Assembly: GCA_017965495.1 (NCBI GenBank)
Contig: JAGCPW010000022.1
Coordinates: 1-44,881, forward strand
Length of the DNA: 44,881 nt
Direction of reading: 5' to 3'
Origin: Eubacterium sp.
GTDB taxonomy: Bacteria; Bacillota; Clostridia; Lachnospirales; Lachnospiraceae
Shown here in pieces: positions 6,615 to 15,302 of this stretch (positions are counted from its first letter, which is position 1; every line of letters begins with the position of its first letter). Under the pieces are notes generated by a model that was not told the origin of the DNA, did no database searches, and saw nothing but the letters and a program-made list of their open reading frames with translations. The translations under genes and the position numbers were made by a program.

Positions 6615-7967
6615 ATGAATATTATTATTGCTGGATGTGGCAACGTAGGTGGCACATTAGCAGAGCAACTAAGCCAAGAAGAACACAGAATTACAGTCAT
6701 TGACACCAACGCCAAAGTAGTAGAAGAAATCTCAGATTCTTTTGACGTGTACGGCGTGGTAGGAACCGGCTCTAGTATCAACGTGCTAGAGGAGGCGAAC
6801 ATAGATGACTGTGATCTTTTTGTTGCTGTAACTGGTAACGACGAGATGAACTTGCTCGCTTGTTTGATTGCAAAGAGCAGGGGCGTCAAAAACCTAATCG
6901 CAAGAGTTGGTAACCCAGAGTACGGCAGAGAAATTGGACTTATTAAGTCTACACTTGGACTTACAATGGTTATCAATCCACACGCTGCATCAGCTAGAGA
7001 AATGGCAGCACTTCTCAACTTGCCTCTAGCTCTAAACGTAGACATTTTCCCTAAGAGTAGGGTTGAAATTATTTCATATAAATTGACAGAAGACAGTCCG
7101 CTTTGCGACATGACAATGAAAGAGTTTGGTGAAAAATACAACTCAGAAATTTTGATTCCGGTTGTGGAGAGAAAAGACGAAGTCTTGATTCCAGGTGGAG
7201 ATTTCAAAATGGAAAAGGGCGATATCATTTCGGTGCTTGCAAGTATCGACGTGGCTCATGAGTTCTTCAAGAGTCTAGGCATTTCAGTAAGTGGAGCTTC
7301 CAATGCTATCTTACTTGGTGGTGGACGTACTTCGGTTTACTTAGCAAGAATTTTGATGTCCATGGGCGTTGAAGTTAAGATTATAGAGCAAGACGAGGCT
7401 AGATGCGATAAGTTAAGTGACATTTTAGATGGCGCTACTATCATTCAGGGCGATGCCACAGATAAAAACCTTCTAATAGAAGAAGGAATAGAGGATGTAG
7501 ATGCGTTTATCGCAAACACCAAGTATGATGAAGAAAACGTAATGCTTGCTTTATATGCAAAAGAAGTTTCAAATTGTAAAGTTATTACAAGAGTTCACCG
7601 CACATCATTCGATAAAATTATAGACAGTCTTGATATCGGTAGTGTGGTTTATCCAAAATATATTATTGCGGAAAGAATTTTGAGATTTGTCCGTAGTCAA
7701 ATGCAAAACGACAGCGGAATCCTTTCTCTATATCAGCTTAACGATAATAGAGTGGAAGCCATTGAGTTTGAGATACCAGAAGACGCCAAGTTTATTGATA
7801 AGCCTATTAGCGAAATCAAAGTGAAAAAAGGCGTTATTATTGGCTGCGTAACTCACGAGAATAAATCAAGCATTGCTACTGGATCTACAGTTATTCACGC
7901 CGGAGACAAAATAGTAGTACTAACTACAGAAAAAGGTCTTCACGACGTGCACGAGATTGCAAAATAA
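6615..7967 (+). CDS. trkA: Trk potassium uptake regulatory subunit TrkA
   Basis: At 450 residues it has the two-repeat TrkA layout, RCK_N-RCK_C twice. The first Rossmann motif is GCGNVGGTLAEQL (about residue 8), with VIDTN closing the second strand. The second is LGGGRTSVYLARIL (about residue 231), with IIEQDE. RCK_C domains end each half. TrkA binds NAD(H)/nucleotides on the cytoplasmic face and gates the TrkH channel subunit encoded 8 bp downstream. Start 6615 is chosen because MNIIIAGCGNVG aligns with the family start, although no ribosome site lies at normal distance. Confidence 0.94.
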   Translation: MNIIIAGCGNVGGTLAEQLSQEEHRITVIDTNAKVVEEISDSFDVYGVVGTGSSINVLEEANIDDCDLFVAVTGNDEMNLLACLIAKSRGVKNLIARVGNPEYGREIGLIKSTLGLTMVINPHAASAREMAALLNLPLALNVDIFPKSRVEIISYKLTEDSPLCDMTMKEFGEKYNSEILIPVVERKDEVLIPGGDFKMEKGDIISVLASIDVAHEFFKSLGISVSGASNAILLGGGRTSVYLARILMSMGVEVKIIEQDEARCDKLSDILDGATIIQGDATDKNLLIEEGIEDVDAFIANTKYDEENVMLALYAKEVSNCKVITRVHRTSFDKIIDSLDIGSVVYPKYIIAERILRFVRSQMQNDSGILSLYQLNDNRVEAIEFEIPEDAKFIDKPISEIKVKKGVIIGCVTHENKSSIATGSTVIHAGDKIVVLTTEKGLHDVHEIAK

Positions 7968-7975
7968 GAGAGCCT

Positions 7976-9493
7976 ATGAATATTTCAATGATAAGATACA
8001 TACTTGCATACATATTGTGCTTTGAAGGAGCATTCCTAACCCTTCCTGCCATGGTAGGGTTTTATTATGGAGAGACAAAAGATGCGCTAATCTATTTAGG
8101 ACTAGCAGGAATAGTCTTTGTTATTGGTATGCTTGGAAAGATAAAGAAGCCAAAGAGCGAAGCGTTCTTTGCGAAGGACGGCTTTGTATCAGTTTCTTTG
8201 GGATGGATTTTGATAAGTTTGGTGGGAGCAGTTCCATTTGTGCTTACAGGAGCCATTCCATATTACTTTAATGCATTGTTTGAGACTATCTCTGGATTTA
8301 CTACAACAGGATCAAGCATTATACATCCAGAAGTTTTGACAGCAAATGCCAAAGGTGGATACCATGTGATTTCACATGCTACAATGTTTTGGCGTTCATT
8401 CACGCACTGGATAGGTGGAATGGGAGTGCTAGTATTTATCATGGCAATCATGCCACTGGGCGCAAGCTCAAGTATTCATATGATGAAGGCAGAATCTCCA
8501 GGACCTTCAGTTAGTAAATTTTTGCCGAAGGCAAAGAACACAGCGAAAACACTTTACTTAATATATATTGGAATTACATTAGTCGAGATAATTTCACTAA
8601 TGATAGCAGGGTTATCATTGTTTGAATCATCCACACTAACATTTGGTACAGTAGGAACTGGTGGCTTTGCTTTACTTGGAACAAGTATCGGTGGATATTC
8701 AACAGCAGTGCAAATCATAATCACGGTATTTATGATTATGTGCTCGCTTAACTTTACAATGTATTACTTGCTACTAATAAGAAAGCCAAAACTCGTTTTC
8801 TTTGACGAGGAATTAAGATGGTATTTCTTCTTGCTTTTAGTAGCAATAGTACTTGTCACAATAAACGGAAGAGAACTATTTAGTAACTGGGGAGAAGCGT
8901 TCCAGCAGTCCGCATTCCAAGTAGCGTCAATATCATCAACAACAGGTTATGGCACAATGTCTAACTTTAATGCGTGGCCAGCGCTCACAAAAGCCATCTT
9001 ACTTGTATTAATGGGTATAGGTGCATGTGCAGGATCCACTGGTGGCGGCTTTAAAATGTCCAGACTAATAATAGTAATTAAGAGTGTTAAAAATGAAATC
9101 ATTACTATCACACACCCAAGACTTGTCTCAAAAGTTAAGATGAACAAGAAAAGTGTAGCAAATGATATCATCAAAAGAACAATGGCATACCTAGGAGCAT
9201 ACATAGCAATCCTTATTGTGTCAGTAATCATAATAAGTATAGATGGACACAGCGTGACAACTAACATATCGGCGGTTATGGCCACACTAAATAACATAGG
9301 ACCAGGCTTCGGCAAAGTGGCGTCAGACTTTACTTGCTATGGTACCATTTCAAAGATAGTTCTTATGTTTGATATGCTAGTAGGACGTCTTGAGATATTC
9401 CCATTACTAGTGTTGTTCTCAAGTTTATTCTCTGGAGCGAGACTTCAAGGTAAGAGAACACTTGGAATTAATACAATGAAGAAGAATTTGTAA
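7976..9493 (+). CDS. trkH: Trk potassium transporter membrane subunit TrkH
   Basis: A 505-residue integral membrane protein with the four pore-loop repeats of the Trk/Ktr superfamily: TISGFTTTGSSI, FGTVGTGGFALL, SISSTTGYGTMS and ATLNNIGPGFG, each with the conserved filter glycine. It conducts potassium into the cell under TrkA control. It follows trkA by 8 bp and is translated from the same mRNA. The length is normal. Confidence 0.95.
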   Translation: MNISMIRYILAYILCFEGAFLTLPAMVGFYYGETKDALIYLGLAGIVFVIGMLGKIKKPKSEAFFAKDGFVSVSLGWILISLVGAVPFVLTGAIPYYFNALFETISGFTTTGSSIIHPEVLTANAKGGYHVISHATMFWRSFTHWIGGMGVLVFIMAIMPLGASSSIHMMKAESPGPSVSKFLPKAKNTAKTLYLIYIGITLVEIISLMIAGLSLFESSTLTFGTVGTGGFALLGTSIGGYSTAVQIIITVFMIMCSLNFTMYYLLLIRKPKLVFFDEELRWYFFLLLVAIVLVTINGRELFSNWGEAFQQSAFQVASISSTTGYGTMSNFNAWPALTKAILLVLMGIGACAGSTGGGFKMSRLIIVIKSVKNEIITITHPRLVSKVKMNKKSVANDIIKRTMAYLGAYIAILIVSVIIISIDGHSVTTNISAVMATLNNIGPGFGKVASDFTCYGTISKIVLMFDMLVGRLEIFPLLVLFSSLFSGARLQGKRTLGINTMKKNL

Positions 9494-9560
9494 AATAAGT
9501 GATATTTAAAAGACAAATTAGTGATATTTAGAAAATAAAAATGTGACATATTATTTAGGA
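9490..9560 (+). repeat. Degenerate ~22-bp repeats after trkH
   Basis: Three imperfect head-to-tail copies built around A-AGTGA(T/C)AT-TT fill the gap between the trkH stop and the next ribosome site. The first begins at or just after the stop codon. Related AATAAGTGAC repeats cover the stop codon at 2847-2885. Confidence 0.5.
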
Positions 9561-9575
9561 GAAACGTGAGGAAAC

Positions 9576-10223
9576 ATGGAAGTATATTATTTTGACATCG
9601 AGCCTTTGAGAAATAAAGCGATTTTTAATTCGCAAATTGATAATATTACAGAAGGCAGACTAGAGAGAATTGAAAAAAGCCAATCCACAGCAGACAAACT
9701 TAGACTTATGGGATCTGGATTGATGATAAACTTTATAAAGAGAAAATATTTTGTAGACTCAGATGTAGCAACAGACAAACATGGAAAACCATACTTTGTA
9801 AACTCAGACTTGAAGTTTAATCTTTCTCATTCAGGAAGATATGTGGTAGCAGCAGTATCAGACTATGAAATAGGAATAGATATCCAAAAGAAAAAAGCAG
9901 ATAAGCATAGAATAGCAGAGAAGAACTTCTTACAAGGTGAATGTGCATATATAAATGCAGGTGCAAACGATGAAGAAAGACATCAAAGATTCTGCGAAGT
10001 ATGGACATTAAAAGAAGCGTATCTTAAAAATATAGGAATGGGACTTAGAAAACCATTAAACTCATTTGAGATAGTGTTTAGACCAGAAGGCCCAGTAATT
10101 AGAAATCAAACGGAATTTAAATGCACTCAGTTTAAGATGAATGATAAATATATTGTTTCGATATGTAAAGATATAAATGATGAGGGATTTGAATTAACGG
10201 AAGTAACCCTAGAAAAGAAATAA
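9576..10223 (+). CDS. Sfp-type 4'-phosphopantetheinyl transferase
   Basis: 215 residues with both family motifs: IGIDIQKKKADKHRIAEKNF (G-I-D, about residue 108) and EVWTLKEAYLKNIGMGL (W-x-x-K-E-x-x-x-K, about residue 143). FNLSHSGRYVV, the substrate/CoA-side motif, is also present. It transfers phosphopantetheine from CoA to a serine of carrier-protein domains. No NRPS, PKS or carrier-protein gene is visible in the window, so the target is elsewhere. It follows TTAGGAGAAACG with a longish spacer. The ring-like residue set looks complete and the length is typical. Confidence 0.9.
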   Translation: MEVYYFDIEPLRNKAIFNSQIDNITEGRLERIEKSQSTADKLRLMGSGLMINFIKRKYFVDSDVATDKHGKPYFVNSDLKFNLSHSGRYVVAAVSDYEIGIDIQKKKADKHRIAEKNFLQGECAYINAGANDEERHQRFCEVWTLKEAYLKNIGMGLRKPLNSFEIVFRPEGPVIRNQTEFKCTQFKMNDKYIVSICKDINDEGFELTEVTLEKK

Positions 10224-10227
10224 AAAG

Positions 10228-10257
10228 AAAATGTGTGACCGAAAGGTCACACATTTT
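10228..10257 (+). terminator. Bidirectional terminator between the PPTase and the methyltransferase
   Basis: A perfect 13-bp stem (10228-10240 and 10245-10257) closed by a GAAA tetraloop, T-rich on the plus-strand exit and A/T-rich on the other. It serves both convergent genes and overlaps neither coding region. Confidence 0.9.
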
Positions 10258-11127
10258 TTATTTACTCCATCTTCCACTAGCTCCACACGGCAAAACCAGT
10301 CCATTAGAACTAACTGGAAGACCAATCTCATCAGCCTCTACCTTTCCACCAAACTTGCTACCAACGGCCATATTTATCATATAGCTAAGTACTGCTGGCT
10401 GAAGGCCCGTAGTGTATGAGTTTACTAAAAAGAAAAGCGGATCGTCATTTAACAGCTGTGAACACTTCTCAATAAATGGGAAAATACTTTCCTCAATTTT
10501 CCAAATCTCGCCTTTAGGACCACGTCCATATGATGGTGGATCCATTATGATAGCATCATATTTGTTTCCACGTCTAATTTCTCGCTCCACAAACTTAACA
10601 CAATCATCCACTAGCCATCTTAAAGGCCTATCAGCAAGACCAGAAGAAGTAGCATTTTCTTTAGCCCATGTAACCATACCCTTAGATGCATCTACATGTG
10701 TAACGTGTGCTCCCGCATTTAAAGCTGCTAGAGTAGCACCACCAGTGTATGCAAACAAGTTTAAAACCTTAATCTCATCTTTATAACCTTTAGCCTCACG
10801 AATCGATTCACTAAACCAATCCCAGTTAACAGCCTGCTCAGGGAAAAGTCCAGTATGTTTAAAACTAAAGGGTTTAAGGTTAAACACTAAATCTCCATAA
10901 CTAATCTGCCAAACCTCCGGCAAATCATTAAACTCCCATTCGCCGCCGCCTTTATTTGAGCGGTAGTAGTGGCCATTAGGGTTGTGCCATCTATAATCTT
11001 TCTTTTCTGTGTTCCAAATAACCTGTGGGTCTGGGCGCACCAAAAAGAAATCCCCCCAGCGTTCGAGCTTCTCGCCGGAAGATGTATCTAATACTTCATA
11101 GTCTTTCCAATTATCTGCAATCCACAT
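10258..11127 (-). CDS. Class I SAM-dependent methyltransferase (RlmI/RlmK-like COG1092 type)
   Basis: At 289 residues, the SAM-binding motif I is VLNLFAYTGGATLAALNAGA (about residues 120-139), motif II is VTHVDASKGMVTWAKEN and the catalytic motif IV is IIMDPPSYGRGPKG (about residue 194). The NPPY/DPPSY loop and motif I resemble ribosomal-RNA cytosine-C5 or guanine-N2 methyltransferases of the RlmI/RlmK group, but the PUA domain of RlmI is absent and a unique N-terminal region (WGDFFLVRPDPQVIW) takes its place. Start 11127 has GAGG upstream. The RNA target is not predictable. Confidence 0.84.
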   Translation of the reverse strand: MWIADNWKDYEVLDTSSGEKLERWGDFFLVRPDPQVIWNTEKKDYRWHNPNGHYYRSNKGGGEWEFNDLPEVWQISYGDLVFNLKPFSFKHTGLFPEQAVNWDWFSESIREAKGYKDEIKVLNLFAYTGGATLAALNAGAHVTHVDASKGMVTWAKENATSSGLADRPLRWLVDDCVKFVEREIRRGNKYDAIIMDPPSYGRGPKGEIWKIEESIFPFIEKCSQLLNDDPLFFLVNSYTTGLQPAVLSYMINMAVGSKFGGKVEADEIGLPVSSNGLVLPCGASGRWSK

Positions 11128-11158
11128 AATAACCTCGCAAATACTTAATGCTTAGACA

Positions 11159-11164
11159 ATTATA
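11159..11164 (-). promoter_or_regulatory. Probable -10 box of the methyltransferase
   Basis: TATAAT on the minus strand, about 32 bp before the start codon. No convincing -35 was found. Confidence 0.35.
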
Positions 11165-11258
11165 ACACACAGACAAATCTTAGTCATAAAAAACGTCTGA
11201 AAAACCGCACTTATACGAAAAATAATGGTTATAACCGATAGTCTTTTTAGCCCTAATA

Positions 11259-11267
11259 TGATAAAAT
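11259..11267 (+). promoter_or_regulatory. Extended -10 promoter candidate of the polysaccharide operon
   Basis: TGATAAAAT has the TG-n extended -10 form, and a poor -35 would be compatible with that. It lies just before the structured leader and about 90 bp before the first small gene of the operon. Confidence 0.42.
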
Positions 11268-11280
11268 AATAAGCGAATAT

Positions 11281-11321
11281 GGGTTATTGCGCCCACTAGG
11301 TTTTTGTGCGCTAAAATACCC
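11281..11321 (+). promoter_or_regulatory. Structured 5' leader of the polysaccharide operon
   Basis: An outer pairing of GGGT-ATT with AAATACCC (11281-11288 and about 11314-11321) encloses an inner GCGC..CAC/GTGCGC stem with a two-base C bulge and a U-rich loop. A second short palindrome, CTAAAAATTTTAG, follows at 11321-11333. There is no U-tract terminator. It does not match a riboswitch class I can name. Confidence 0.4.
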
Positions 11322-11351
11322 TAAAAATTTTAGATTATTAGGAGAAACAAG

Positions 11352-11480
11352 ATGTCTAAAAAAACAGCAATAATACTATCAATTATCTGCTTTTTCTTAC
11401 TTGTAGTATTAGTAGTATTAGAGAAGAAGTACCCTGAAGCTGGCTATAATCTAATTCACGGATTAGCCCTATTAAAGTAA
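11352..11480 (+). CDS. Small single-pass membrane protein (42 residues)
   Basis: ATG at 11352 follows TTAGGAGAAACAAG, a good ribosome site. The product MSKKTAIILSIICFFLLVVL... has a short positive N-terminus, one strongly hydrophobic helix (about residues 6-23) and a polar tail EKKYPEAGYNLIHG. It ends 10 bp before the LCP gene and reads in the same direction, so it is the first gene of the operon. Not recognised as a known family. It is less like a lipoprotein or a classic signal peptide than like a small membrane partner. Confidence 0.6.
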   Translation: MSKKTAIILSIICFFLLVVLVVLEKKYPEAGYNLIHGLALLK

Positions 11481-11490
11481 GAGGTAAAAT

Positions 11491-12585
11491 ATGAGCGAAG
11501 GTAGAAGAGGTTTTAGAAAAATCATAAAACAACAAAAGAGCGCTGTTATCTACCTAAGTATCTTTGCGGTCATCTGTATAGTGGGAATCCTTGCTATCAT
11601 CTTTATTGATGAGCCAGAGGATACCACAAAGAGAAACAGAACCGACAAAATCGTAAAGATAGGCGGAGTAGATTGCGTCCCTAAACAGAATATTGAAACA
11701 TACTTAATAATAGGTACTGACGTAAAAGGGAAGCTAACTAAGGAGACCACACAGGCCACCACAGAAGAAAAAATCTACGGCGCAAAGGAGACAAAGAAGC
11801 CGGCAGACGATAAGGACACATATAATCCTGGTCGAGCAGACGTTTTAACTCTTCTAGTAATAGACAGAGAGAAAAACACATATGCGCTTCTTCCAATAGA
11901 CAGAGACACAATAACTGCTGTAGATTCGTTGGATGAAAATGGAAACTACTTGGCAACTACAGATGTTCAATTAGCTTTGGCATACGAAGTAGCCGACGGC
12001 AAAGAAAAATCATGTGAGAACACAATGAAATCTGTTTCAGAGTTGCTTCATGACCAGTATATAGATGAGTATGCAGCACTAAGCCAAGATGCTATCAAGA
12101 CGATAAATAATTCAGTGGGTGGTGTCACAGTGAAGATAAAAGATGACTTCTCAGAGTCAGATAAGTCTTTGAAGAAGGGTAAGACCATCAAACTAAATGA
12201 TGATCAAGCTCAGCACTATGTACACGATAGAATGAATGTGGGCGATGGCACAAACGAGTGCAGAATGCGTAGACAAAACGAATATATGAAAGGCTTGAAG
12301 AAGTTAGTGGGAGAGAGAACAGATAAAAATCCTAAGTTCCCGATTAACGTTTATAGAGACTTAAATGATTATATGATTACTTCAATGTCTGGAGAAGATT
12401 CTAGCAAGATAGTAAAAGCAGTTCTTAAAAATAAGTATTTAGGTACTTTCAAGATAGAAGGAAAGAGCAAAAAAGACGATTATGGATATAATGCTTTCTA
12501 TCCAAAGAAGAAAAGCCTAGATGAAGTAGTAAGAAAACTATTCTACGACGAAGTAGATAAAGACGGAAAAATTAAAGATGAATAG
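11491..12585 (+). CDS. LytR-CpsA-Psr (LCP) family protein
   Basis: 364 residues: a cytoplasmic basic N-terminus, one membrane helix (about residues 19-37), then an extracellular LCP domain. Typical marks are YLIIGTDVKG, RADVLTLLVIDREKNTYALL followed by PIDRDTI (the family's IPRDT position), VGGVTVKI and HYVHDRMNVGDGTNECRMRR with the conserved Arg/Asp cluster. LCP enzymes transfer lipid-linked polysaccharide or teichoic acid onto peptidoglycan. There is a Lys/Thr-rich insert at about residues 72-108. It overlaps the next gene by 8 bp. Confidence 0.9.
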   Translation: MSEGRRGFRKIIKQQKSAVIYLSIFAVICIVGILAIIFIDEPEDTTKRNRTDKIVKIGGVDCVPKQNIETYLIIGTDVKGKLTKETTQATTEEKIYGAKETKKPADDKDTYNPGRADVLTLLVIDREKNTYALLPIDRDTITAVDSLDENGNYLATTDVQLALAYEVADGKEKSCENTMKSVSELLHDQYIDEYAALSQDAIKTINNSVGGVTVKIKDDFSESDKSLKKGKTIKLNDDQAQHYVHDRMNVGDGTNECRMRRQNEYMKGLKKLVGERTDKNPKFPINVYRDLNDYMITSMSGEDSSKIVKAVLKNKYLGTFKIEGKSKKDDYGYNAFYPKKKSLDEVVRKLFYDEVDKDGKIKDE

Positions 12586-13420
12586 ATCTCAAAAATATAT
12601 AAGGAGACAAACAGAAACCATGATAAGTAGAGAAAAGAAACAAATCGAAAATAATGCTGATGACTATATTATTTCTACAACAGATGTAGCATCTGCGGAT
12701 GGCGATACTATGAATCTAACAAAGATTTTTGGTATGTTGCTAAATCATATACAGTATATAATACTATGCTTTTTAGTAGGGGCGCTTTTGTTTAGTGCGT
12801 ATGCATACTTTATGAAGCACCCAACATATCAGTCCACCGCTAAGTTATATGCTGTAACAGCTTCAGAAGATGCAGTAGTAAATATTGCTGACTTGAATAT
12901 TGGACAAGCTCTTACAAAGGATTATGAAGAACTAATATTTAGTTATCCAGTAATGGAAGAGGTTATTGATAAACTTCATTTAGATATGACGTCAAATCAA
13001 TTGTCTAATATGATTACTATTGAGAATCCAGAAGATACAAGAGTGCTTCGAATCACTACTACAGCAGGTGATGCTAAGACTGCTCAAAAAATAACTAATA
13101 CATTAATTGAATCTCTTAGAACATACTTACCTAGAGCAATGAGCACTACAAAACCCAATATTGTTCAAAGAGGAAAGTTAGAAGAAAAGAGAGTAGGCCC
13201 TAACTATTTAACTTATCTATTGCTAGGCGGAATTCTTTTTGTAGGAGTGTATTGTCTCATCTTGATAATTAGATTCTTGCTAGATGACACATTAAAGACA
13301 GCAGAAGATGTTGAAAATGAGTTTGGTTTCGCACCACTTACGGTTATACCTGAAAATGATATTTTCATAGAAGAAGATGAAAAAGTAAAGAAACCTATTT
13401 TTGGAAGGAGGGCAAAATAA
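12578..13420 (+). CDS. Polysaccharide chain-length regulator (CpsC/Wzz-type)
   Basis: 280 residues with two membrane helices (about 58-78 and 208-233) flanking an extracellular region beginning KHPTYQSTAKLYAV, the Wzz/CapA-like pattern, then a cytoplasmic C-terminus. It acts as co-polymerase and activating partner of the tyrosine kinase encoded next (the stop overlaps that start as TAATG). The ATG at 12578 has no clear ribosome site; ATG 12620 has AAGGAG 13 bases upstream, so the true protein may be 14 residues shorter. Family call good, start uncertain. Confidence 0.87.
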   Translation: MNRSQKYIRRQTETMISREKKQIENNADDYIISTTDVASADGDTMNLTKIFGMLLNHIQYIILCFLVGALLFSAYAYFMKHPTYQSTAKLYAVTASEDAVVNIADLNIGQALTKDYEELIFSYPVMEEVIDKLHLDMTSNQLSNMITIENPEDTRVLRITTTAGDAKTAQKITNTLIESLRTYLPRAMSTTKPNIVQRGKLEEKRVGPNYLTYLLLGGILFVGVYCLILIIRFLLDDTLKTAEDVENEFGFAPLTVIPENDIFIEEDEKVKKPIFGRRAK

Positions 13421-14139
13421 TGAAAAAAGTAAACATAGAATTAGTTGACCTTCCATATTCATTAGAAGAGGCACTAAATAGATTAAGAATAAATGTAAAG
13501 TTCACTGGTGAGAGTACAAAGAAAATCCTTATCACTAGTACAGTTCCAAATGAGGGAAAGAGTTTCATTTCAATCTATCTTTGGAAAATGTTAGCGGAGG
13601 CTGGCTTTAAGACAGCATTCATCGATCTTGACTTAAGAAAAGCTACAGCAACTAACAGATATAAAGTAAAGAGCGAAGAAGAAGTAAAAGGCATGGACTA
13701 CTACTTGTCAGGAAATGCTACTTACGAAGATGTTATTTATGGAACAAACATTGAAAATGGATATTTCGTTCCATGTACCAATGTTTTAGAAAATCCAACT
13801 GTTCTTCTAGAAGATCCAAAATTTAAAGAACTTCTTAATAAAGTATCAGACGACTTTGAATATGTAATCATAGATTCACCACCACTAGACAACGTGGCAG
13901 ACGGTTCACTTATTGCATCAATGTGTGATGGAGCTGTAATGGTTATCAGAAGTGGATATGCATCAAAGAAGATTGTTAGACAAGCAGTAGCTCAACTAGA
14001 TAGAGTTGGATGTAAGCTACTAGGAACAGTTCTTAACCGTGTGCCAAACTCAAAAAAGAAATATGGCAGATATTATGGTTATGGATACGGTTATGGCTAC
14101 GGTTATGGAAAAACCGAAGCTAAAGAAGAACAAAAATAA
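13420..14139 (+). CDS. BY-family tyrosine kinase of capsule assembly (CpsD/CapB type)
   Basis: 239 residues: Walker A STVPNEGKS (about 40-48), Walker A' AFIDLDLRK (about 68-76) and Walker B YVIIDSPPLD (about 147). The tail is an extreme Gly-Tyr array, KKYGRYYGYGYG and so on, with eight tyrosines, which is where BY-kinases autophosphorylate. It has no membrane helix, as in Gram-positives where the activator is the separate CpsC protein. It controls polymer length/export by phosphorylation cycling, but no CpsB-type phosphatase is in the window. GGAAGGAGGG precedes the start. Confidence 0.94.
   Translation: MKKVNIELVDLPYSLEEALNRLRINVKFTGESTKKILITSTVPNEGKSFISIYLWKMLAEAGFKTAFIDLDLRKATATNRYKVKSEEEVKGMDYYLSGNATYEDVIYGTNIENGYFVPCTNVLENPTVLLEDPKFKELLNKVSDDFEYVIIDSPPLDNVADGSLIASMCDGAVMVIRSGYASKKIVRQAVAQLDRVGCKLLGTVLNRVPNSKKKYGRYYGYGYGYGYGYGKTEAKEEQK
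14077..14108 (+). repeat. 12-bp tandem repeat encoding the Gly-Tyr tail of the kinase
   Basis: GGTTATGG(A/C)TAC occurs twice and is followed by an 8-base partial copy. Each unit adds two Tyr and two Gly, so slippage would change the number of phosphorylatable tyrosines in frame. Confidence 0.8.
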
Positions 14140-14162
14140 TTGAGAATTAGGGGAACAATTAT

Positions 14163-15302
14163 TTGACTAAAGCATCAAATAAAAAAATTGCAATGATAGG
14201 TCACAAGCGCATACCTTCAAGAGAAGGTGGCGTGGAGCGAGTAGTGGAAAAAATCTCTGTGCGTTTAGTAGAGAGAGGATACGATGTTACTTGCTATAAC
14301 AGAAGAGGCCATCATGTAAGTGGAGAACAATATAGCAAAAAACGCGTGGATGAGTACAAAGGTGTCAAAGTAAGACGAGTATTTACCATCAACAAGAAGG
14401 GACTTGCCGCTATGACATCATCTCTTTTTGCGTCTTTTAGAGCTGCCTTTGGCGGATATGATGTTGTCCATTATCATGCTGAAGGCCCTTGTGCTGTCAT
14501 GTGGATTCCAAAGTTATTTAGAAAAAGATGCATCGCCACTATTCACGGACTAGATTGGCAAAGATCTAAATGGGGTGGCTTTGCTAAATGGTATATCAAG
14601 CGTGGAGAAAAGACAGCCGTTAAAAGAGCTGACGAGATAATTGTTCTTAGCAAAAATATGCAAGACTACTTCAAAGAAACTTATGGAAGAGATACTACTT
14701 TGATTCCCAACGGAGTAGAGAGGCATAGAGAAAGAAAACCAGACAAAATCAGAAGAGAGTATGGCTTAGGAAAAGAAGACTATATTCTTTACTTAAGTAG
14801 AATAGTTCCTGAAAAGGGATTGATATATTTAATAGAGGCATTTAAAAAATTAGACACAGATAAAAAACTTGTGATAGCCGGAGGTATTTCGGATACGGAA
14901 GATTATGCAAAAGCAGTAAAAGAATTAGCAGGAGATGATGACAGAATAATCTTTACAGGATTTGTTCAAGGTGTTACTAGGAAAGAGCTTTATGATAATG
15001 CGTATGTGTATGTTCTACCTTCAGATGTGGAGGGAATGCCATTAAGTTTGTTAGAGGCAATGAGTTACAGAAATTGTTGCCTAACATCAGATATACCAGA
15101 GTGTACAGAAGTGGTAGGAGACAAGGCGTTATCTTTCCAAAAAGGAAATGTCAAAGATTTAAGAGCAAAACTACAAACTCTTTGCGAAAACCCACACATC
15201 GTAAAAGAGTATCAAGAACAGTCAGCTGATTATATTTGTGAAAAGTATAATTGGGAAAATGTAGTGGACGAGACAGTTAAATTATATGAGGGACAAATTT
15301 AA
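14163..15302 (+). CDS. GT4-family glycosyltransferase
   Basis: 379 residues, GT-B fold. The N-terminal domain starts KKIAMIGHKRIPSREGGVER, with the glycine-rich acceptor loop of rhamnosyl/galactosyl-type GT4 enzymes. The C-terminal domain has ILYLSRIVPEKGLIYLIEAF and the E-x7-E segment (DVEGMPLSLLEAMSYRN). The start is TTG at 14163, supported by AGGGGAA 7 bases upstream; the next ATG lies inside the conserved first strand. It is the first transferase after the assembly genes, so probably adds an early sugar to a lipid-linked acceptor. Confidence 0.88.
   Translation: MTKASNKKIAMIGHKRIPSREGGVERVVEKISVRLVERGYDVTCYNRRGHHVSGEQYSKKRVDEYKGVKVRRVFTINKKGLAAMTSSLFASFRAAFGGYDVVHYHAEGPCAVMWIPKLFRKRCIATIHGLDWQRSKWGGFAKWYIKRGEKTAVKRADEIIVLSKNMQDYFKETYGRDTTLIPNGVERHRERKPDKIRREYGLGKEDYILYLSRIVPEKGLIYLIEAFKKLDTDKKLVIAGGISDTEDYAKAVKELAGDDDRIIFTGFVQGVTRKELYDNAYVYVLPSDVEGMPLSLLEAMSYRNCCLTSDIPECTEVVGDKALSFQKGNVKDLRAKLQTLCENPHIVKEYQEQSADYICEKYNWENVVDETVKLYEGQI

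Noticed and set aside
6593..7228. 211-codon minus-strand frame over trkA
   Set aside because: It overlaps the conserved NAD-binding domain and its product is low-complexity Ser/Leu-rich without motifs.
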